Below, piece after piece: positions 54,820 to 64,000 of a DNA stretch of 64,000 bases. The stretch's first letter is position 1; every line of letters starts with the position of its first letter. The stretch spans positions 89,051 to 153,050 of the forward strand of contig VRVR01000062.1 of the NCBI GenBank assembly GCA_009859145.1, in the 5' to 3' direction. This stretch comes from Andalucia godoyi. Lineage: Eukaryota > Discoba > Jakobea > Jakobida > Andaluciidae. The position numbers and the translations under genes are program-made. The notes under the pieces were generated by a model. The model was not told the origin of the DNA, did not search any database, and saw nothing but the letters and a program-made list of their open reading frames with translations.

Positions 54820-57210
54820 ATGAATGCACGATGGGACTCAAGAGGAGTCGTGTCGACTTTCGACTTTTCCTCAAAGACCCTTCTCGCAAAGGAAGAGAAT
54901 AGAAGACAGAAAAGAAGTAATAAAAATGAAGACCGAGTGAGGGAAAAGGGGGTGCGTAGTACTGTACGATTCCGCTCTATTTTGTTCACAGCGTACTCGA
55001 CGACAATGACGTCGAGTCTTCTCATCTTCCGGACAAATGCGCCTCTGGCGTTGGCGATGGCGTTGTTGTCGACGCTGTCGCTGCTGTCGTTGCTCCGGTT
55101 CACACGCGGATCGGCGAGCGTACGACCAGATGACGTTCTTTATTGGGGATCGTACAGACCCCAAGTGTACTTTGGCATGCGGAACAGAGACTCGGAAGGA
55201 AATGGCGTGTCCACGGGATTGATGTGGCAGCGAAACCGCTATTCAGCGATCCACGACACGTGCTCAGATTCCGCAAGCATTCGATATGGCTGGAAAAAAC
55301 ACGACGGGGCGTCGTTCGGTGTTCAAGACATCGTTGACGCCGAGTGGAAGAACAGACCATTGGCGATTGCGACGTCGTTTATCAAAACGATGCCCGCTGC
55401 CTCTCTCTCCACACCGAAGACCATTGCTGTTTCAACTGAGGGGGTGTCGTCAATAGCTGCCTCTCAACCTCTGGAAAATGGTGCTGGAGATGTCGAGACT
55501 TCCCCGTTTCTGAACGACGTTTCGTGGCTCAATTATTTTGCGACAAATGATTCATCTATCCTCTATTACTACATGTGGGTGGAGGATGGCCATAGTATCA
55601 AGATCTCCCATTCCAAGAGCCAGTACTCGGCGCTGGTGGACTCTGTTGCACAGCTGTATGTTGATGGAGAGTCTGCGACGTCCTTCTGGGCAGTGCGTGT
55701 GAATCATGTTGCACGTGATGCATTTCGAGTTTCTCAGGTCATATTTAATCACATCATGCAGCACGAGACCGGCAGGCTTCCGAACAAGGTGATGAAGAGC
55801 GCGAACTTGGTGGTCTTTCAGAAGGTCTGCGATGGTCCGTGCACCTGGACAACAGGTTTGCGGGGACTGGCGACGTTTCGCACTTCAAAACCAAAGATCG
55901 CTTTCCCTTCGCACATGGAATACGGAAGCCTGCTGAATCGCCGCATACAGAATTTCGACCGGTTATTTGGCAAGACGTTCCGTGCAGCCAATAATGTGTT
56001 GTTTCAGCCGATGTTGGAATACGCATTTTCCAACTTGATTGGAGGGATGGGGTACTTTTACGGAACGTACTTTCTCAAAGACGGTCGTTCTCCTGGAGGC
56101 ATGCGGGAAGTCGGCCCCACCGATCTGTTCACTGCAGTCCCGTCGAGGTCGTTCTTTCCTCGCGGATTTTTGTGGGACGAGGGCTTCATGCAGTTGCTTG
56201 TCGCCTCGTGGAATCCTCAGCTGTCCTATGCGTCCATTAGTGGATGGCTGCAAAAGATGGATGCAGACGGCTGGATCCCGCGTGAGCAAATTTTAGGGGA
56301 CGAAGCGCGTTCTCGTGTTCCAATGGAATTTGTTCCGCAGGATAAGACCCACGTCAATCCTCCGACGTTTTTCCTCTGGCTGGAGTTTCTTCTGGACCAC
56401 GGTTCTCGTGACGACGATCAAGATCAGTTTCTGGCGTTTGCCACACCTCTGCTGCAGCGGCACTACAATTACATTCGGACTTCGCAACGCAATCCTATGG
56501 ACTGGGGATATCAGTGGCAGGGGCGCACTCCAGATCACTTGCTGGCGTCCGGCTTTGATGATTATCCACGCTCAGACGGGCTGGACGAGGAGAACGATCG
56601 TCATTTGGATCTGATTTGTTGGCTGTATATGGCAGCTCGGTCGTTGGATCGTTTGGAAAATCGTACTCGAAGCGGATCCGTGGCTGGCGAGTATCGAGCA
56701 CACATGCAAGAGTATCTGGATGAACTTTCGTCGTACTACTGGAACAAGGATTTTGGGATGCATACGGACTGGAACTCCACGCACATCGGATACGTCACTC
56801 TCTTCCCTCTTATTGCCGGTATTCTGGATGCCTCTTCCCGCGAATTTGATACAATTCTGAAACTGATCCGATCGGAAGACTATTTGTGGACGCCATTCGG
56901 CCTTGCCTCGCTTGCTCGCAACGATCGGCTCTTTCAGAGCGGCGAGAACTACTGGCGTGGATCGATCTGGATCAATGTGCAGTACCTTGTCCTGCGCTCT
57001 CTTCATCGAAATTACGTGTCCGTTTCACGTGCTGCCAAGATTTTGTATCACGAACTGCGTGGAAATGTCTTGCATAATTTGGCAAATGAGTTTTCTGCTA
57101 CCGGATTTTTATGGGAGCAGTATCATCCTCTCACAGGTCGCGGACTTCGATCACGACCGTTTACTGGATGGACGTCGCTTGTTGTCTTGATCCACGCCGA
57201 ACTTTATTAA
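54820..57210 (+). CDS. MOGS: ER mannosyl-oligosaccharide glucosidase (glucosidase I, GH63)
   Basis: 796 residues. A short basic cytosolic tail, a membrane anchor at about 70-95 (LALAMALLSTLSLLSLLRF) and a lumenal GH63 module give the type II topology of glucosidase I, which removes the outer glucose from new N-glycans in the ER. GH63 features: YWGSYRPQVYFGMR, TGLMWQ, FFPRGFLWDEGFMQLL with the catalytic aspartate, WIPREQILGDEARSRVP, FWRG-type YWRGSIWINVQYL, and NEFSATGFLWEQY with the second catalytic acid. The end FTGWTSLVVLIHAELY is typical. The first in-frame ATG is 54820; ATG 55006, just before the anchor, is an alternative start. Confidence 0.92.
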   Translation: MNARWDSRGVVSTFDFSSKTLLAKEENRRQKRSNKNEDRVREKGVRSTVRFRSILFTAYSTTMTSSLLIFRTNAPLALAMALLSTLSLLSLLRFTRGSASVRPDDVLYWGSYRPQVYFGMRNRDSEGNGVSTGLMWQRNRYSAIHDTCSDSASIRYGWKKHDGASFGVQDIVDAEWKNRPLAIATSFIKTMPAASLSTPKTIAVSTEGVSSIAASQPLENGAGDVETSPFLNDVSWLNYFATNDSSILYYYMWVEDGHSIKISHSKSQYSALVDSVAQLYVDGESATSFWAVRVNHVARDAFRVSQVIFNHIMQHETGRLPNKVMKSANLVVFQKVCDGPCTWTTGLRGLATFRTSKPKIAFPSHMEYGSLLNRRIQNFDRLFGKTFRAANNVLFQPMLEYAFSNLIGGMGYFYGTYFLKDGRSPGGMREVGPTDLFTAVPSRSFFPRGFLWDEGFMQLLVASWNPQLSYASISGWLQKMDADGWIPREQILGDEARSRVPMEFVPQDKTHVNPPTFFLWLEFLLDHGSRDDDQDQFLAFATPLLQRHYNYIRTSQRNPMDWGYQWQGRTPDHLLASGFDDYPRSDGLDEENDRHLDLICWLYMAARSLDRLENRTRSGSVAGEYRAHMQEYLDELSSYYWNKDFGMHTDWNSTHIGYVTLFPLIAGILDASSREFDTILKLIRSEDYLWTPFGLASLARNDRLFQSGENYWRGSIWINVQYLVLRSLHRNYVSVSRAAKILYHELRGNVLHNLANEFSATGFLWEQYHPLTGRGLRSRPFTGWTSLVVLIHAELY

Positions 57211-57543
57211 ATTATGAATCCATTATTGTTTATTTAAAAACAAAACAGAAAACAACCAACCAACCAAACAACCAACCAATCAACCAAACAAACAAGCAAA
57301 CAAAAAAAGGTGGCCAGAACGAAGGAAAAGATGCACCAATATTATTTTTATTTCTTGTGAATGCAACGCCGTGAGAAGCAGATGGATGGTGGGAGGACAC
57401 TCTTCATGAAGTCATTGGCCGCCGACAAGCACTCGCCAAAAAACACAGAAAGCGAAGGAAGGAAAGAAGGAAGAAAGGGAAAAAATATTAAAAAGTGGTA
57501 AAAATGAAAATGTCATGTGAGAACGAACAACTTTGCCAATCTG
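57211..57543. other. Convergent 3' stretch with AACC-type repeats
   Basis: This lies between the stops of the glucosidase and NDUFA1 genes. It contains an imperfect CAACCAAC/CAAACAAG run (about 57253-57300) and purine-rich sequence. No gene. Confidence 0.55.
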
Positions 57544-57729
57544 TCAGTGGCTGGCAGAGAGCTCACGAAGACGGTCATCGCGTCTTCGCAAAGCATGATT
57601 GAATTCATCTTGGGCAACTGGCTTGGTCTTGCCTCCATTTGCTAAGCTCCAAACCTTGGCAGGCAACACACCCATGCCAGCCACTGCAAATACAATAATG
57701 GCAAACGCCGGGATAGACTGATAACTCAT
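57544..57729 (-). CDS. NDUFA1: NDUFA1 (MWFE) subunit of mitochondrial complex I
   Basis: 61 residues, the normal size of this subunit. One membrane helix near the N terminus (IPAFAIIVFAVAGMGVLP) is followed by the family motif L-x-N-G-G-K-x-K (LANGGKTKP) and the charged end HALRRRDDRLRE. NDUFA1 is an accessory subunit of the proximal membrane arm of NADH:ubiquinone oxidoreductase in the mitochondrial inner membrane, needed for assembly. ATG 57729 starts it; the 25 codons upstream in frame begin with TTG. The presence of this gene implies aerobic mitochondria with complex I. Confidence 0.85.
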   Translation of the reverse strand: MSYQSIPAFAIIVFAVAGMGVLPAKVWSLANGGKTKPVAQDEFNHALRRRDDRLRELSASH

Positions 57730-58162
57730 TTCTCTGCGCGATGCCGTGTACGCCACTACGACTTTTCGGTTTTGATACGCTGGGGAGAAATACGAAAGCA
57801 ACAACTAGGCACAACAACAATGAGGAATCAATGGCCGGTAATTGCAACAGAGGAAAACCAAACCAAAATTAATATTAACAAAAAACAAAGGATCGCATAA
57901 AACAAAAAACTCAAATTGACGCATGACGCGTGATGCAAGACCAACTGCATTCCCTCCCCCCCCAACTTGGCTTTTCGCTCTGCATGCCCGAAACTCGCGT
58001 TTATTGCCAGATGGGAGTTCTACCTTTTCCCTGTCTCTTCCTTTCCTCGTTCCTCTCTCTTTCGTTCTCTTTTTTTCCCCCTCCTCCTTTCTCCATTGTT
58101 CCATTGGGTTTCCGGTCATATTGTTGTTTTTGTTTTTCTGAAAGAGTGTTTTTCTTCGTATC
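57730..58162. other. Divergent promoter region, NDUFA1 and fibrillarin
   Basis: Mixed sequence, then a pyrimidine-rich leader into fibrillarin. The minus-strand Pro-rich frame that spans from here into fibrillarin is a shadow of the RGG repeats. Confidence 0.5.
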
Positions 58163-59179
58163 ATGTTCCGTGGAAGCAGAGGCGGCGGAGATCGCGGTGG
58201 CGGATTTGTACGCGGTGGCGACCGTGGCGGCTTTGGAGGCCGAGGCGGTGGATTTGGAGGCCGTGGTGGTGGCGACCGTGGTGGCTTTGGAGGCCGAGGC
58301 GGCGGATTTGGAGGCCGTGGAGGCGGAGACCGCGGAGGCTTTGGAGGCCGAGGGGGAGATCGCGGTGGTCGTGGTGGCCGCGGAGGCGGATTTGGCGGAC
58401 GAGGCGGCGGACGCGGTGGTGGACGCGGTGGTGGACGCGGAGGAATGGGAGGTGGAGCCAAGGTTATGGTCGAGCCGCACAGACACTCCGGAGTTTTCAT
58501 TGCCCGCGGAAAGGAAGATTCTCTCGTCACAAAGAACATGGTCACCGGTGTTTCGGTGTATGGCGAAAAGCGAATTGCCGTTGATGATCCTGCCACGGGA
58601 GAGAAGGTCGAGTACCGTGTGTGGAATCCGTTCCGCTCCAAAGTTGCTGCTGCAATTTTGGGCGGTGTAGATAACATCTTCATTGGACCTGGTACCAAGC
58701 TTCTGTACTTGGGTGCCGCTTCCGGTACTACTGTTTCACACTGTTCCGACATTGTTGGACCTGAAGGAGTTGTGTATGCAGTGGAGTTTTCCCATCGGTC
58801 CGGCCGCGACCTAATTGAGATGGCGAAGAAGAGACCAAACATTGTTCCCATCATTGAAGACGCCAGACATCCTCTGCGATACCGCATGCTTGTCGGGATG
58901 GTTGACACAGTGTTTGCCGATGTTGCACAGCCGGATCAGGCACGTATTGTTGCGTTGAATTCTCAGTACTTCTTGAAGCAGGGAGGACACTGCGTCATTT
59001 CCATCAAGGCAAATTGCATCGACTCGACGGTGCCCGCCGCACACGTGTTCGCCAAGGAAATCAAGAAGCTGCAAGAGGAGAAGTTCAAGCCTCTTGAGCA
59101 ACTCACTCTTGAGCCGTACGAAAGAGACCACGCAGTGGTTGTTGCTGTTTATCGATCAACAGGGGGTGCAAAGAAGTAG
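58163..59179 (+). CDS. FBL: Fibrillarin, box C/D snoRNP 2'-O-methyltransferase
   Basis: 338 residues. Residues 1-95 are a Gly/Arg domain of RGG, GGF and GRGG repeats, a nucleolar RNA-binding and methylated-arginine region. The methyltransferase fills 100-338: [34 protein letters not shown], the AdoMet loop [21 protein letters not shown] and SIKANCID. The K-D-K-H catalytic set is in place (RSK, ADVAQ, SIKA, ERDH). Fibrillarin methylates rRNA, guided by C/D snoRNAs, and histone H2A. Size and order match other eukaryotes. An AATAAA lies 5 bases after the stop. Confidence 0.96.
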   Translation: MFRGSRGGGDRGGGFVRGGDRGGFGGRGGGFGGRGGGDRGGFGGRGGGFGGRGGGDRGGFGGRGGDRGGRGGRGGGFGGRGGGRGGGRGGGRGGMGGGAKVMVEPHRHSGVFIARGKEDSLVTKNMVTGVSVYGEKRIAVDDPATGEKVEYRVWNPFRSKVAAAILGGVDNIFIGPGTKLLYLGAASGTTVSHCSDIVGPEGVVYAVEFSHRSGRDLIEMAKKRPNIVPIIEDARHPLRYRMLVGMVDTVFADVAQPDQARIVALNSQYFLKQGGHCVISIKANCIDSTVPAAHVFAKEIKKLQEEKFKPLEQLTLEPYERDHAVVVAVYRSTGGAKK

Positions 59180-59183
59180 ATTC

Positions 59184-59189
59184 AATAAA
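59184..59189 (+). terminator. Probable polyadenylation signal of fibrillarin
   Basis: AATAAA 5 bases after the stop codon; unusually close, but consistent with short 3' UTRs in compact genomes. Confidence 0.45.
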
Positions 59190-59322
59190 TCAATGAATGT
59201 CCCCGTTTTCTTCCCTTCGCCTTCTTCCTCCCTCTTTTCTTCTCGTCGTCGTCTTCCTCTTTCGAGCACTCGGGTTGGGTTATTGTTGGCTCTTTATCTC
59301 AGTTTTCACTTGTACAAATAAA

Positions 59323-59391
<69 letters not shown>
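59323..59391 (+). repeat. AAT trinucleotide microsatellite
   Basis: About 23 uninterrupted AAT units in the gap between the fibrillarin and DMAP1 stops. Confidence 0.95.
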
Positions 59392-59412
59392 GAATGAATC
59401 ACGCATCGCGCA

Positions 59413-60852
59413 TCACGCATCGTCATTCAACAGACGTTTCCTCTTGGAGGACAAGGGACCAGGTGCATCCAAGTCATCGAAAGCAGAAGAAGATGCGATG
59501 GACAATGATCGCTTCATCCCGCCAGAACGCGTTTCCGTGATCGAACCGGAGTGCTGGCGCTTGCGATTCAGTTTCTTTTGCATTTCCGAGTACTCCGCAA
59601 GAAGCAAGCGGAGTTTGTCATATGCAACTGCATTGCGGATGGAAGGAACCCAATACTCGAAGTTATTTTCCCATTCCACACGCCCATCTTTTCCAGTGCT
59701 TGTATCGATCACAGGAAGAGTGTACTCGGGAAAGTACACCTTGAACTTCTCCAGCTTCTCGGTGATGCGGCTGCTCAGGCTTGCACTGGACGTAATGGAT
59801 TGCAAAAAGCGTTTGCGGAGAGAGACAATCGCCGCCATGGAGGCCAGAGGCCCAGAGGCACGTGCCACCTCGAAGTCGTCGCGCATCCTTTCCAGCAGCT
59901 TTGATCGATCCTTTTCCATTTCCAATTGAACCGAACGCACTCTTTCGGAACGTCGCTTCTCTTCTTCCTCGCGTTTCTGACGCGTCTTTTCCTCCTCTTC
60001 TGCAGCAATCTTTTCGAAACATTCAATCCGTCGCTGCTGTTCCAGGCGTTTTCTCTTGATATTTTCAATGGTTTTCAGCTTGTCGCGGATATCAAACTCT
60101 TCATCCTCTAGTTCGCGAGATCTTGCATAGAAGGACCGAAGCATTTCTTTCCGCTTTCGCTCACCGGTCAAATCAAACGTGTCCGACACTTGCCTCCACG
60201 GGTGGCTTGCATCCGGAATGAGCATTCTGCACAGTGCGAGAAACAACCCTTGACAGTCTTCCACACTCTGCCCAACACTCTCCGCTATCACGGGAAATGA
60301 CAAGTGATAACGGAAACACAGGCCCACAAAATCTGATATATCGGCCTCCGTCTCGATCCACGGAAACGACGATAAGGCCTCGGCTTTCTTTCTTGTACCG
60401 GGCGTCATTTCCGAAGGAAATGCCGCCGCAACCGCCTCGCTCGAGGTGAAGGGGATCTTGACACTCCTGGAGAACTTTGCATAGGGAAACGGACATGCCG
60501 ACACGCCTTCAATTTCGCCGGCAGCTCCCGCCGTATGCTCCGGTATGGCTACCTCGATCGCATCCACAGAAGCAGAAGCAGCAGACGAAGAAAGAGACCG
60601 CGCAGGCTTCGCAACAAGAGACTGATCTTCCCGTTCCCATCGCACCAGCAGCAATTTATCGGATCGGGCGGGGTTCACGTACTGCACGAGTCCCCAATGC
60701 TTCGGCTTCTTTTCTCGGAACTCCTCGATCACCGACTTGGTTATCTTGTTTTCCAACCTGTGCGAAGCAGTATCGGACTCTGCATTGGCGTGCCGAACGT
60801 CGATTCCCAGGCTTTGGGACGATTCGAGAAGCTGAAACACTTCGCGTTTCAT
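59413..60852 (-). CDS. DMAP1: DMAP1/SWC4/Eaf2 subunit of NuA4 and SWR1 complexes
   Basis: 479 residues. It has the DMAP1 order. First is the W-x-x-x-x-Y-x-N-P-A-R-x-D-x-L-L-L-x-x-W block (WGLVQYVNPARSDKLLLVRW). Then come FSRSVKIPFTSSE and a SANT/Myb-like helix set (WIETEADISDFVGLCFRYHLSFPVI) with a following helix. A long charged coiled coil comes next (KRKRLEQQRRIECFEKIAAE), then a C-terminal helical region. Homologues are shared subunits of the NuA4/TIP60 acetyltransferase and SWR1/SRCAP remodeller in the nucleus. A basic end KRKRLLNDDA could be a nuclear signal. ATG 60852 is first in frame. Confidence 0.83.
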   Translation of the reverse strand: MKREVFQLLESSQSLGIDVRHANAESDTASHRLENKITKSVIEEFREKKPKHWGLVQYVNPARSDKLLLVRWEREDQSLVAKPARSLSSSAASASVDAIEVAIPEHTAGAAGEIEGVSACPFPYAKFSRSVKIPFTSSEAVAAAFPSEMTPGTRKKAEALSSFPWIETEADISDFVGLCFRYHLSFPVIAESVGQSVEDCQGLFLALCRMLIPDASHPWRQVSDTFDLTGERKRKEMLRSFYARSRELEDEEFDIRDKLKTIENIKRKRLEQQRRIECFEKIAAEEEEKTRQKREEEEKRRSERVRSVQLEMEKDRSKLLERMRDDFEVARASGPLASMAAIVSLRKRFLQSITSSASLSSRITEKLEKFKVYFPEYTLPVIDTSTGKDGRVEWENNFEYWVPSIRNAVAYDKLRLLLAEYSEMQKKLNRKRQHSGSITETRSGGMKRSLSIASSSAFDDLDAPGPLSSKRKRLLNDDA

Positions 60853-61247
60853 GCTGTATTCTTTTTGTTGAGGAGCTCTGGTTGTTGGACTCGTTGTTGT
60901 CGTCTTGTACTCCGATTTCCTTGCAGGTTTTTACTTTTTGATCTGCTGCCTCTTTTTTATTTTTTATTTTTTATTATTTTTGCTTATGTGCTTCCTGTAA
61001 AAAAAACAAAACTGCACTAGTACACGGGTCATTTCACGGAAGTATCACATGATGCTTCGCGGAAGCGCGATGGCAGCTGCGTGACGCCTTAGGCCCTCAA
61101 GGCCATCATGCCCATCATCAGCTGGACTGCTGTTTCCCTAGACTTGAGAAGGATTGCCTAAAACATACTGCGCTGAGTTAAGGTTAAGGAAAAGAGAAGG
61201 AAAAGGAAAAGAAAAGGAAAAAGAAAGAAAGAAAGAAAAATAGGTAA
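60853..61247. other. Divergent promoter region, DMAP1 and nucleotidase
   Basis: T-rich near DMAP1, then a mixed central block with a small inverted repeat (GCTTC-GCG-GAAGC, 61054-61066), then a purine-rich GGAAAA run before the nucleotidase start. No RNA gene was recognised. Confidence 0.5.
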
Positions 61248-62723
61248 ATGGAGCCGACTTATTCTCGTTCGGATTTTTCAGAGGTTGGTTCGGATGTTTC
61301 GTCAGGAGACGACGAGCTGGTGGCGTCGATTCGGAACCAGCTTGAGCATGCACAGAAGCATCGACCGGTGCGGTGTATAGGGGATCGCATCTTTACGAAT
61401 CGGTCTCTTCGGATGGACAGTGTGAGAGCCATTGGATTTGACATGGACTACACGCTTGCGGTGTACCGACCGAAATTGGACTCGGTTGCATATGCTATGA
61501 CGCTGCAGAGGGTCATCAAGAAGGGCTATCCTGCGGAACTCGAGTCCTTGCAGTTTGATCCATCTCTTCCCAATCGTGGCATCATTCTGGACAAATCGAC
61601 TGGATGCATGCTTCGCACGGATCAGTTTGGTCACATTCTTTCTTGTGCCCGCGTCTCGTCTGCACCCATGGAAAAATCAGAGTGGCGGAAGCTTTATCCC
61701 AGCTCGGAAATCAATCCTCACCTAATTGGCTCGCGGTACTATGCATACGACACGCTTTTTGGGCTTCCGGAACAATGCATGTTTATGCAGATTGCGGAAG
61801 TGTTGGCCAAGGCAGATGTGGAGGTATCATACTACAATCTCTTCGAAGACATTCGTAATTCCATGGATTCGCTGCACTGGGATGGGTCGTTGAAGTCGAT
61901 CATTCTCGCGAACCCGCAAGAGTACATTGTTTCCGAGCCAGAAAAGTATCAGCGTTTGTTTACGCATATGCGCGAAGCAGGGAAAGTTATATTTTTGCTG
62001 ACGAACTCCGATTATCCGTATTCAAACGGCGTGCTGTCATTTTTGTTTGGGACACCGAATTGGAGGCAGTTTTTCGATATTGCGATTGTTTCCGCATCCA
62101 AGCCAAACTTTTTCAATCTTGGCACGACTCTTCGGGAGGTCGATATCGAGACAGGAAATCTGCGACTTTCGCAGGTGTCGGAAACATTCAAGCCTGGCGC
62201 TATTTACTCCGGAGGAAATATTGGAGAATTCATGAAGAGACTTGGGGTTCCGGGGTATTCAGTGCTATACGTCGGAGACAATTTATCCCATGATTTGATT
62301 TCCAATCGCTCCGCCTTTTCAGAGTGGCGAACGATGTACATTGTTCCCGAAATAGAACACGAAGACCGAGTGTTTCGGTCTTGCATCCCAGACCTCAGAC
62401 GCGCTATTCATTTTGAAAGCCTTGTTCGAGAGACGGAGGATGCGCTTGGTCGGGATTCAGAAGAGCTTGTCACTCTTCGAAATCGAACTCGAGAACTGGT
62501 CCGCGGCGTGGAACTGAAATTCAATCGTCTTCACGGCAGCATTTTCCGCTCTGGGAGCAGCAAGCTCACATTCTTTGCATATTCGGTGCAACGGTTTGCG
62601 GATATCTACGGGTGCTCAGTCTTGAGCTTGCTCAAGTATGACCTCTCTTCGGTATTCTTCATGGGAAACAGCAAGCGGGTTGTTCACGAACCCTGGGATT
62701 GGAATTCTAATTTCCTCGAGTAG
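61248..62723 (+). CDS. Cytosolic purine 5'-nucleotidase (NT5C2/NT5DC-type HAD phosphatase)
   Basis: 491 residues. HAD motif I is FDMDYTLAVY with D65 (nucleophile) and D67 (general acid). Motif II is LLTNSDYPYS and motif IV VLYVGDNLSHDLI. Blocks IFTNRSLRMDSVRAIGFD, FRSGSSKLTFFAYSVQRFADIY and VYSGG-like IYSGGNIGEF match NT5C2 and NT5DC1-4. These enzymes dephosphorylate purine nucleoside monophosphates such as IMP and GMP in the cytosol. The acidic C-terminal tail of human NT5C2 is absent; the first 35 residues are Ser/Asp-rich. Whether it is NT5C2 or an NT5DC paralogue is not settled. Confidence 0.85.
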   Translation: MEPTYSRSDFSEVGSDVSSGDDELVASIRNQLEHAQKHRPVRCIGDRIFTNRSLRMDSVRAIGFDMDYTLAVYRPKLDSVAYAMTLQRVIKKGYPAELESLQFDPSLPNRGIILDKSTGCMLRTDQFGHILSCARVSSAPMEKSEWRKLYPSSEINPHLIGSRYYAYDTLFGLPEQCMFMQIAEVLAKADVEVSYYNLFEDIRNSMDSLHWDGSLKSIILANPQEYIVSEPEKYQRLFTHMREAGKVIFLLTNSDYPYSNGVLSFLFGTPNWRQFFDIAIVSASKPNFFNLGTTLREVDIETGNLRLSQVSETFKPGAIYSGGNIGEFMKRLGVPGYSVLYVGDNLSHDLISNRSAFSEWRTMYIVPEIEHEDRVFRSCIPDLRRAIHFESLVRETEDALGRDSEELVTLRNRTRELVRGVELKFNRLHGSIFRSGSSKLTFFAYSVQRFADIYGCSVLSLLKYDLSSVFFMGNSKRVVHEPWDWNSNFLE

Positions 62724-63508
62724 TGCAGAACGGCTTTCTTCGTTTCTTCGTTTCTTCCTCTCTCGTTGTTCCGGATCTCTCCAGGTAAGCCGGACGTTTC
62801 GACCTACCTTCCTAGCCCGGGGGGGGGGGGGGGGGGCGTGCACTTTGCGCAAGAGCGTGCGACATTCCAGACGTTTTCGGAAAATTGTAAAACGCAATCT
62901 CACTTTTGTGTCACCAGGAAAAATGCCATCATTTCACAGTGCGCGGCTTCGGCTTCTTCACAGGAAATCACGAACCAGGTTCCGGATCCACCGACTGCAG
63001 TCTCCATGTGTGAACGAATATCCGTTTTTTCTTTTCTTTTTCTTTTATTATTTTACATTTAAAAAATTGCAAGAGGCAAAAAAACAAAAATGAAAAACGG
63101 AACGAGAAATGCTTGCAGGTCATGTATGCGAACGGATCAGTCCTCTGGGCAAGAAACAAAAACTGCAGAATAGAGCAAGGGAAAAGACGGAGAATCTGCA
63201 TTTAATAACATGTCCTTGCGTTATTCCACAACAACACACCGGCAACCCGAATTCTTCGTCCGCAGGGAATCGTCCGAGATTCGTGGTGCAGCATTTCTTG
63301 ATGTCGCAGTCGTTTACAAGCGAAAGAAATAAGGACGTGGACACTAACACTGCCTTTACTACACAAATCAACAACTAGCTCACTTTCACGGTCGTACGGG
63401 TAAACTACTTTAAAAAGCAAGCAAGAAGTCTCTTTTGATCCATGGAACTGCTCGCACGACGATTTGTTCAGGTGCAATATCTGTAGCAGGAGACCAGTTG
63501 CTCGTTTC
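62724..63508. other. Intergenic region, 785 bp
   Basis: It has a run of 18 G at 62819-62836, a donor-like CAGGTAAGC at 62782-62790, and AT-rich sequence. The plus-strand frame spanning the G-run has no domain. It presumably contains the promoter of the next gene. Confidence 0.45.
62819..62836 (+). repeat. G18 homopolymer
   Basis: Eighteen consecutive G residues, the only long G tract in the window; prone to slippage and capable of unusual DNA structure. Confidence 0.9.
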
Positions 63509-64000
63509 ATGGCTGATATTGCGCGGCAAGCAGAACTCTTTGACCGAGTCATAGCACACGGACCAAAGCTTGTTTTTGCAGTGAAATGTCTCGTTGCAAT
63601 CGTCGTTGATATTATTGCTCTGAGCATGCTGGACGGCATGACGCTCTTTGCGACTTCAGCCTTCAAGGATGATTTTCAGACCAGCTACAATCCCACCTAT
63701 GCCAAGCTGACCTACGATGCGAACTCGCGAACCGTTGACATCATTTCTGTGATTGGAGTGGGCCGCTGTAATCCGCATGCGCGTGCGACGTGCTGCGCGT
63801 GGGGATCCGGGCCGGCTGCCCCGTCCGATAGTATTTGCATCAGCAATTTATCTTTCGCGCCGATTAATGATTTGTATGATTTTACACTTGTGGCAGGCAT
63901 TCTCTTCGTTCTTTCTTACTCATTCCTCCTGATCTTCATGCTCTTTGTCTGGTCGAAATGGTGCACGCTGGCTTTGTGGAGGATGTACTTTGCTTTCTTA
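63509..64000 (+). CDS. Membrane protein, 5' part only (runs off window end)
   Basis: From ATG 63509 the frame stays open for 164 codons to the edge, so the gene is truncated by the window. It begins MADIARQAELFDRV. Membrane segments are at about residues 22-42 (LVFAVKCLVAIVVDIIALSM) and 127-150 (YDFTLVAGILFVLSYSFLL), and a third begins at the edge. The loop between them has a short Cys-containing part (GRCNPHARATCCAWG). It may be a tetraspan-like protein with two or more membrane pairs. No family is recognised from this part. Confidence 0.6.
   Translation, partial: MADIARQAELFDRVIAHGPKLVFAVKCLVAIVVDIIALSMLDGMTLFATSAFKDDFQTSYNPTYAKLTYDANSRTVDIISVIGVGRCNPHARATCCAWGSGPAAPSDSICISNLSFAPINDLYDFTLVAGILFVLSYSFLLIFMLFVWSKWCTLALWRMYFAFL

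Noticed and set aside
54627-55103. 158-codon minus-strand frame overlapping the glucosidase start
   Set aside because: It overlaps a confident gene on the other strand and has no domain; only its last 20 codons look protein-like.
57805-58908. Long proline-rich minus-strand frame opposite fibrillarin
   Set aside because: It is the complement of the RGG-coding repeats; fibrillarin on the plus strand is unambiguous.
1-64000. tRNA, rRNA, snRNA and transposon genes
   Set aside because: I looked for T-loop-like GTTCGANNC sites with matching acceptor stems, transposase or reverse-transcriptase motifs and terminal repeats by eye and found none; a covariance-model scan would be needed to exclude them.

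Overview
This window looks like nuclear DNA from a free-living, flagellated, bacteria-eating unicellular eukaryote with a compact, intron-poor genome. Almost every gene is a long uninterrupted reading frame, gaps are short, and leaders are T- or pyrimidine-rich. Only one spliced gene is well supported; a second is suspected. Eukaryotic hallmarks include an mRNA capping enzyme, fibrillarin, XRCC3, DMAP1/SWC4, URI prefoldin, NDUFA1, ER glucosidase I, a DENN-PH protein and NT5C2-type nucleotidase. A motile cilium is implied by CFAP44, CFAP298, CEP19 and a Tubby protein. The lineage is not fixed by sequence alone; a jakobid-like or other heterotrophic flagellate is my low-confidence guess.

Layout. 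0-8.5 kb: 3' part of a capping enzyme, a PH protein, a low-complexity His-tailed protein, a coiled-coil protein, a spliced bacterial-type M23 peptidase, and URI. 8.5-21 kb: BSD protein, a suspected small spliced gene, a predicted N-myristoylated protein with a PP1-docking-like motif, a polyQ protein, a Zn2Cys6 factor, XRCC3 and a coiled-coil protein. 21-32.6 kb: a DENN-PH protein, a 2045-residue cysteine-repeat membrane receptor, and CEP19. 32.7-38.5 kb: five consecutive genes of bacterial character (LysA-type diaminopimelate decarboxylase, FluC fluoride channel, VOC protein, a degenerate beta-lactamase-fold protein, VanX-type D-Ala-D-Ala dipeptidase). 39-54 kb: Tubby, CFAP298, CFAP44 and a large multi-pass adenylyl cyclase. 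54.8-64 kb: glucosidase I, NDUFA1, fibrillarin, DMAP1, NT5C2-like nucleotidase and the start of a membrane protein cut by the window edge.

The most interesting theme is a possible peptidoglycan-salvage set: an M23 endopeptidase, a D-Ala-D-Ala dipeptidase and a diaminopimelate decarboxylase could together degrade cell-wall peptides of ingested bacteria and turn meso-diaminopimelate into lysine. The individual enzymes are well supported by motifs; the joint pathway is inference. The second theme is a run of cilium genes next to a cyclase.
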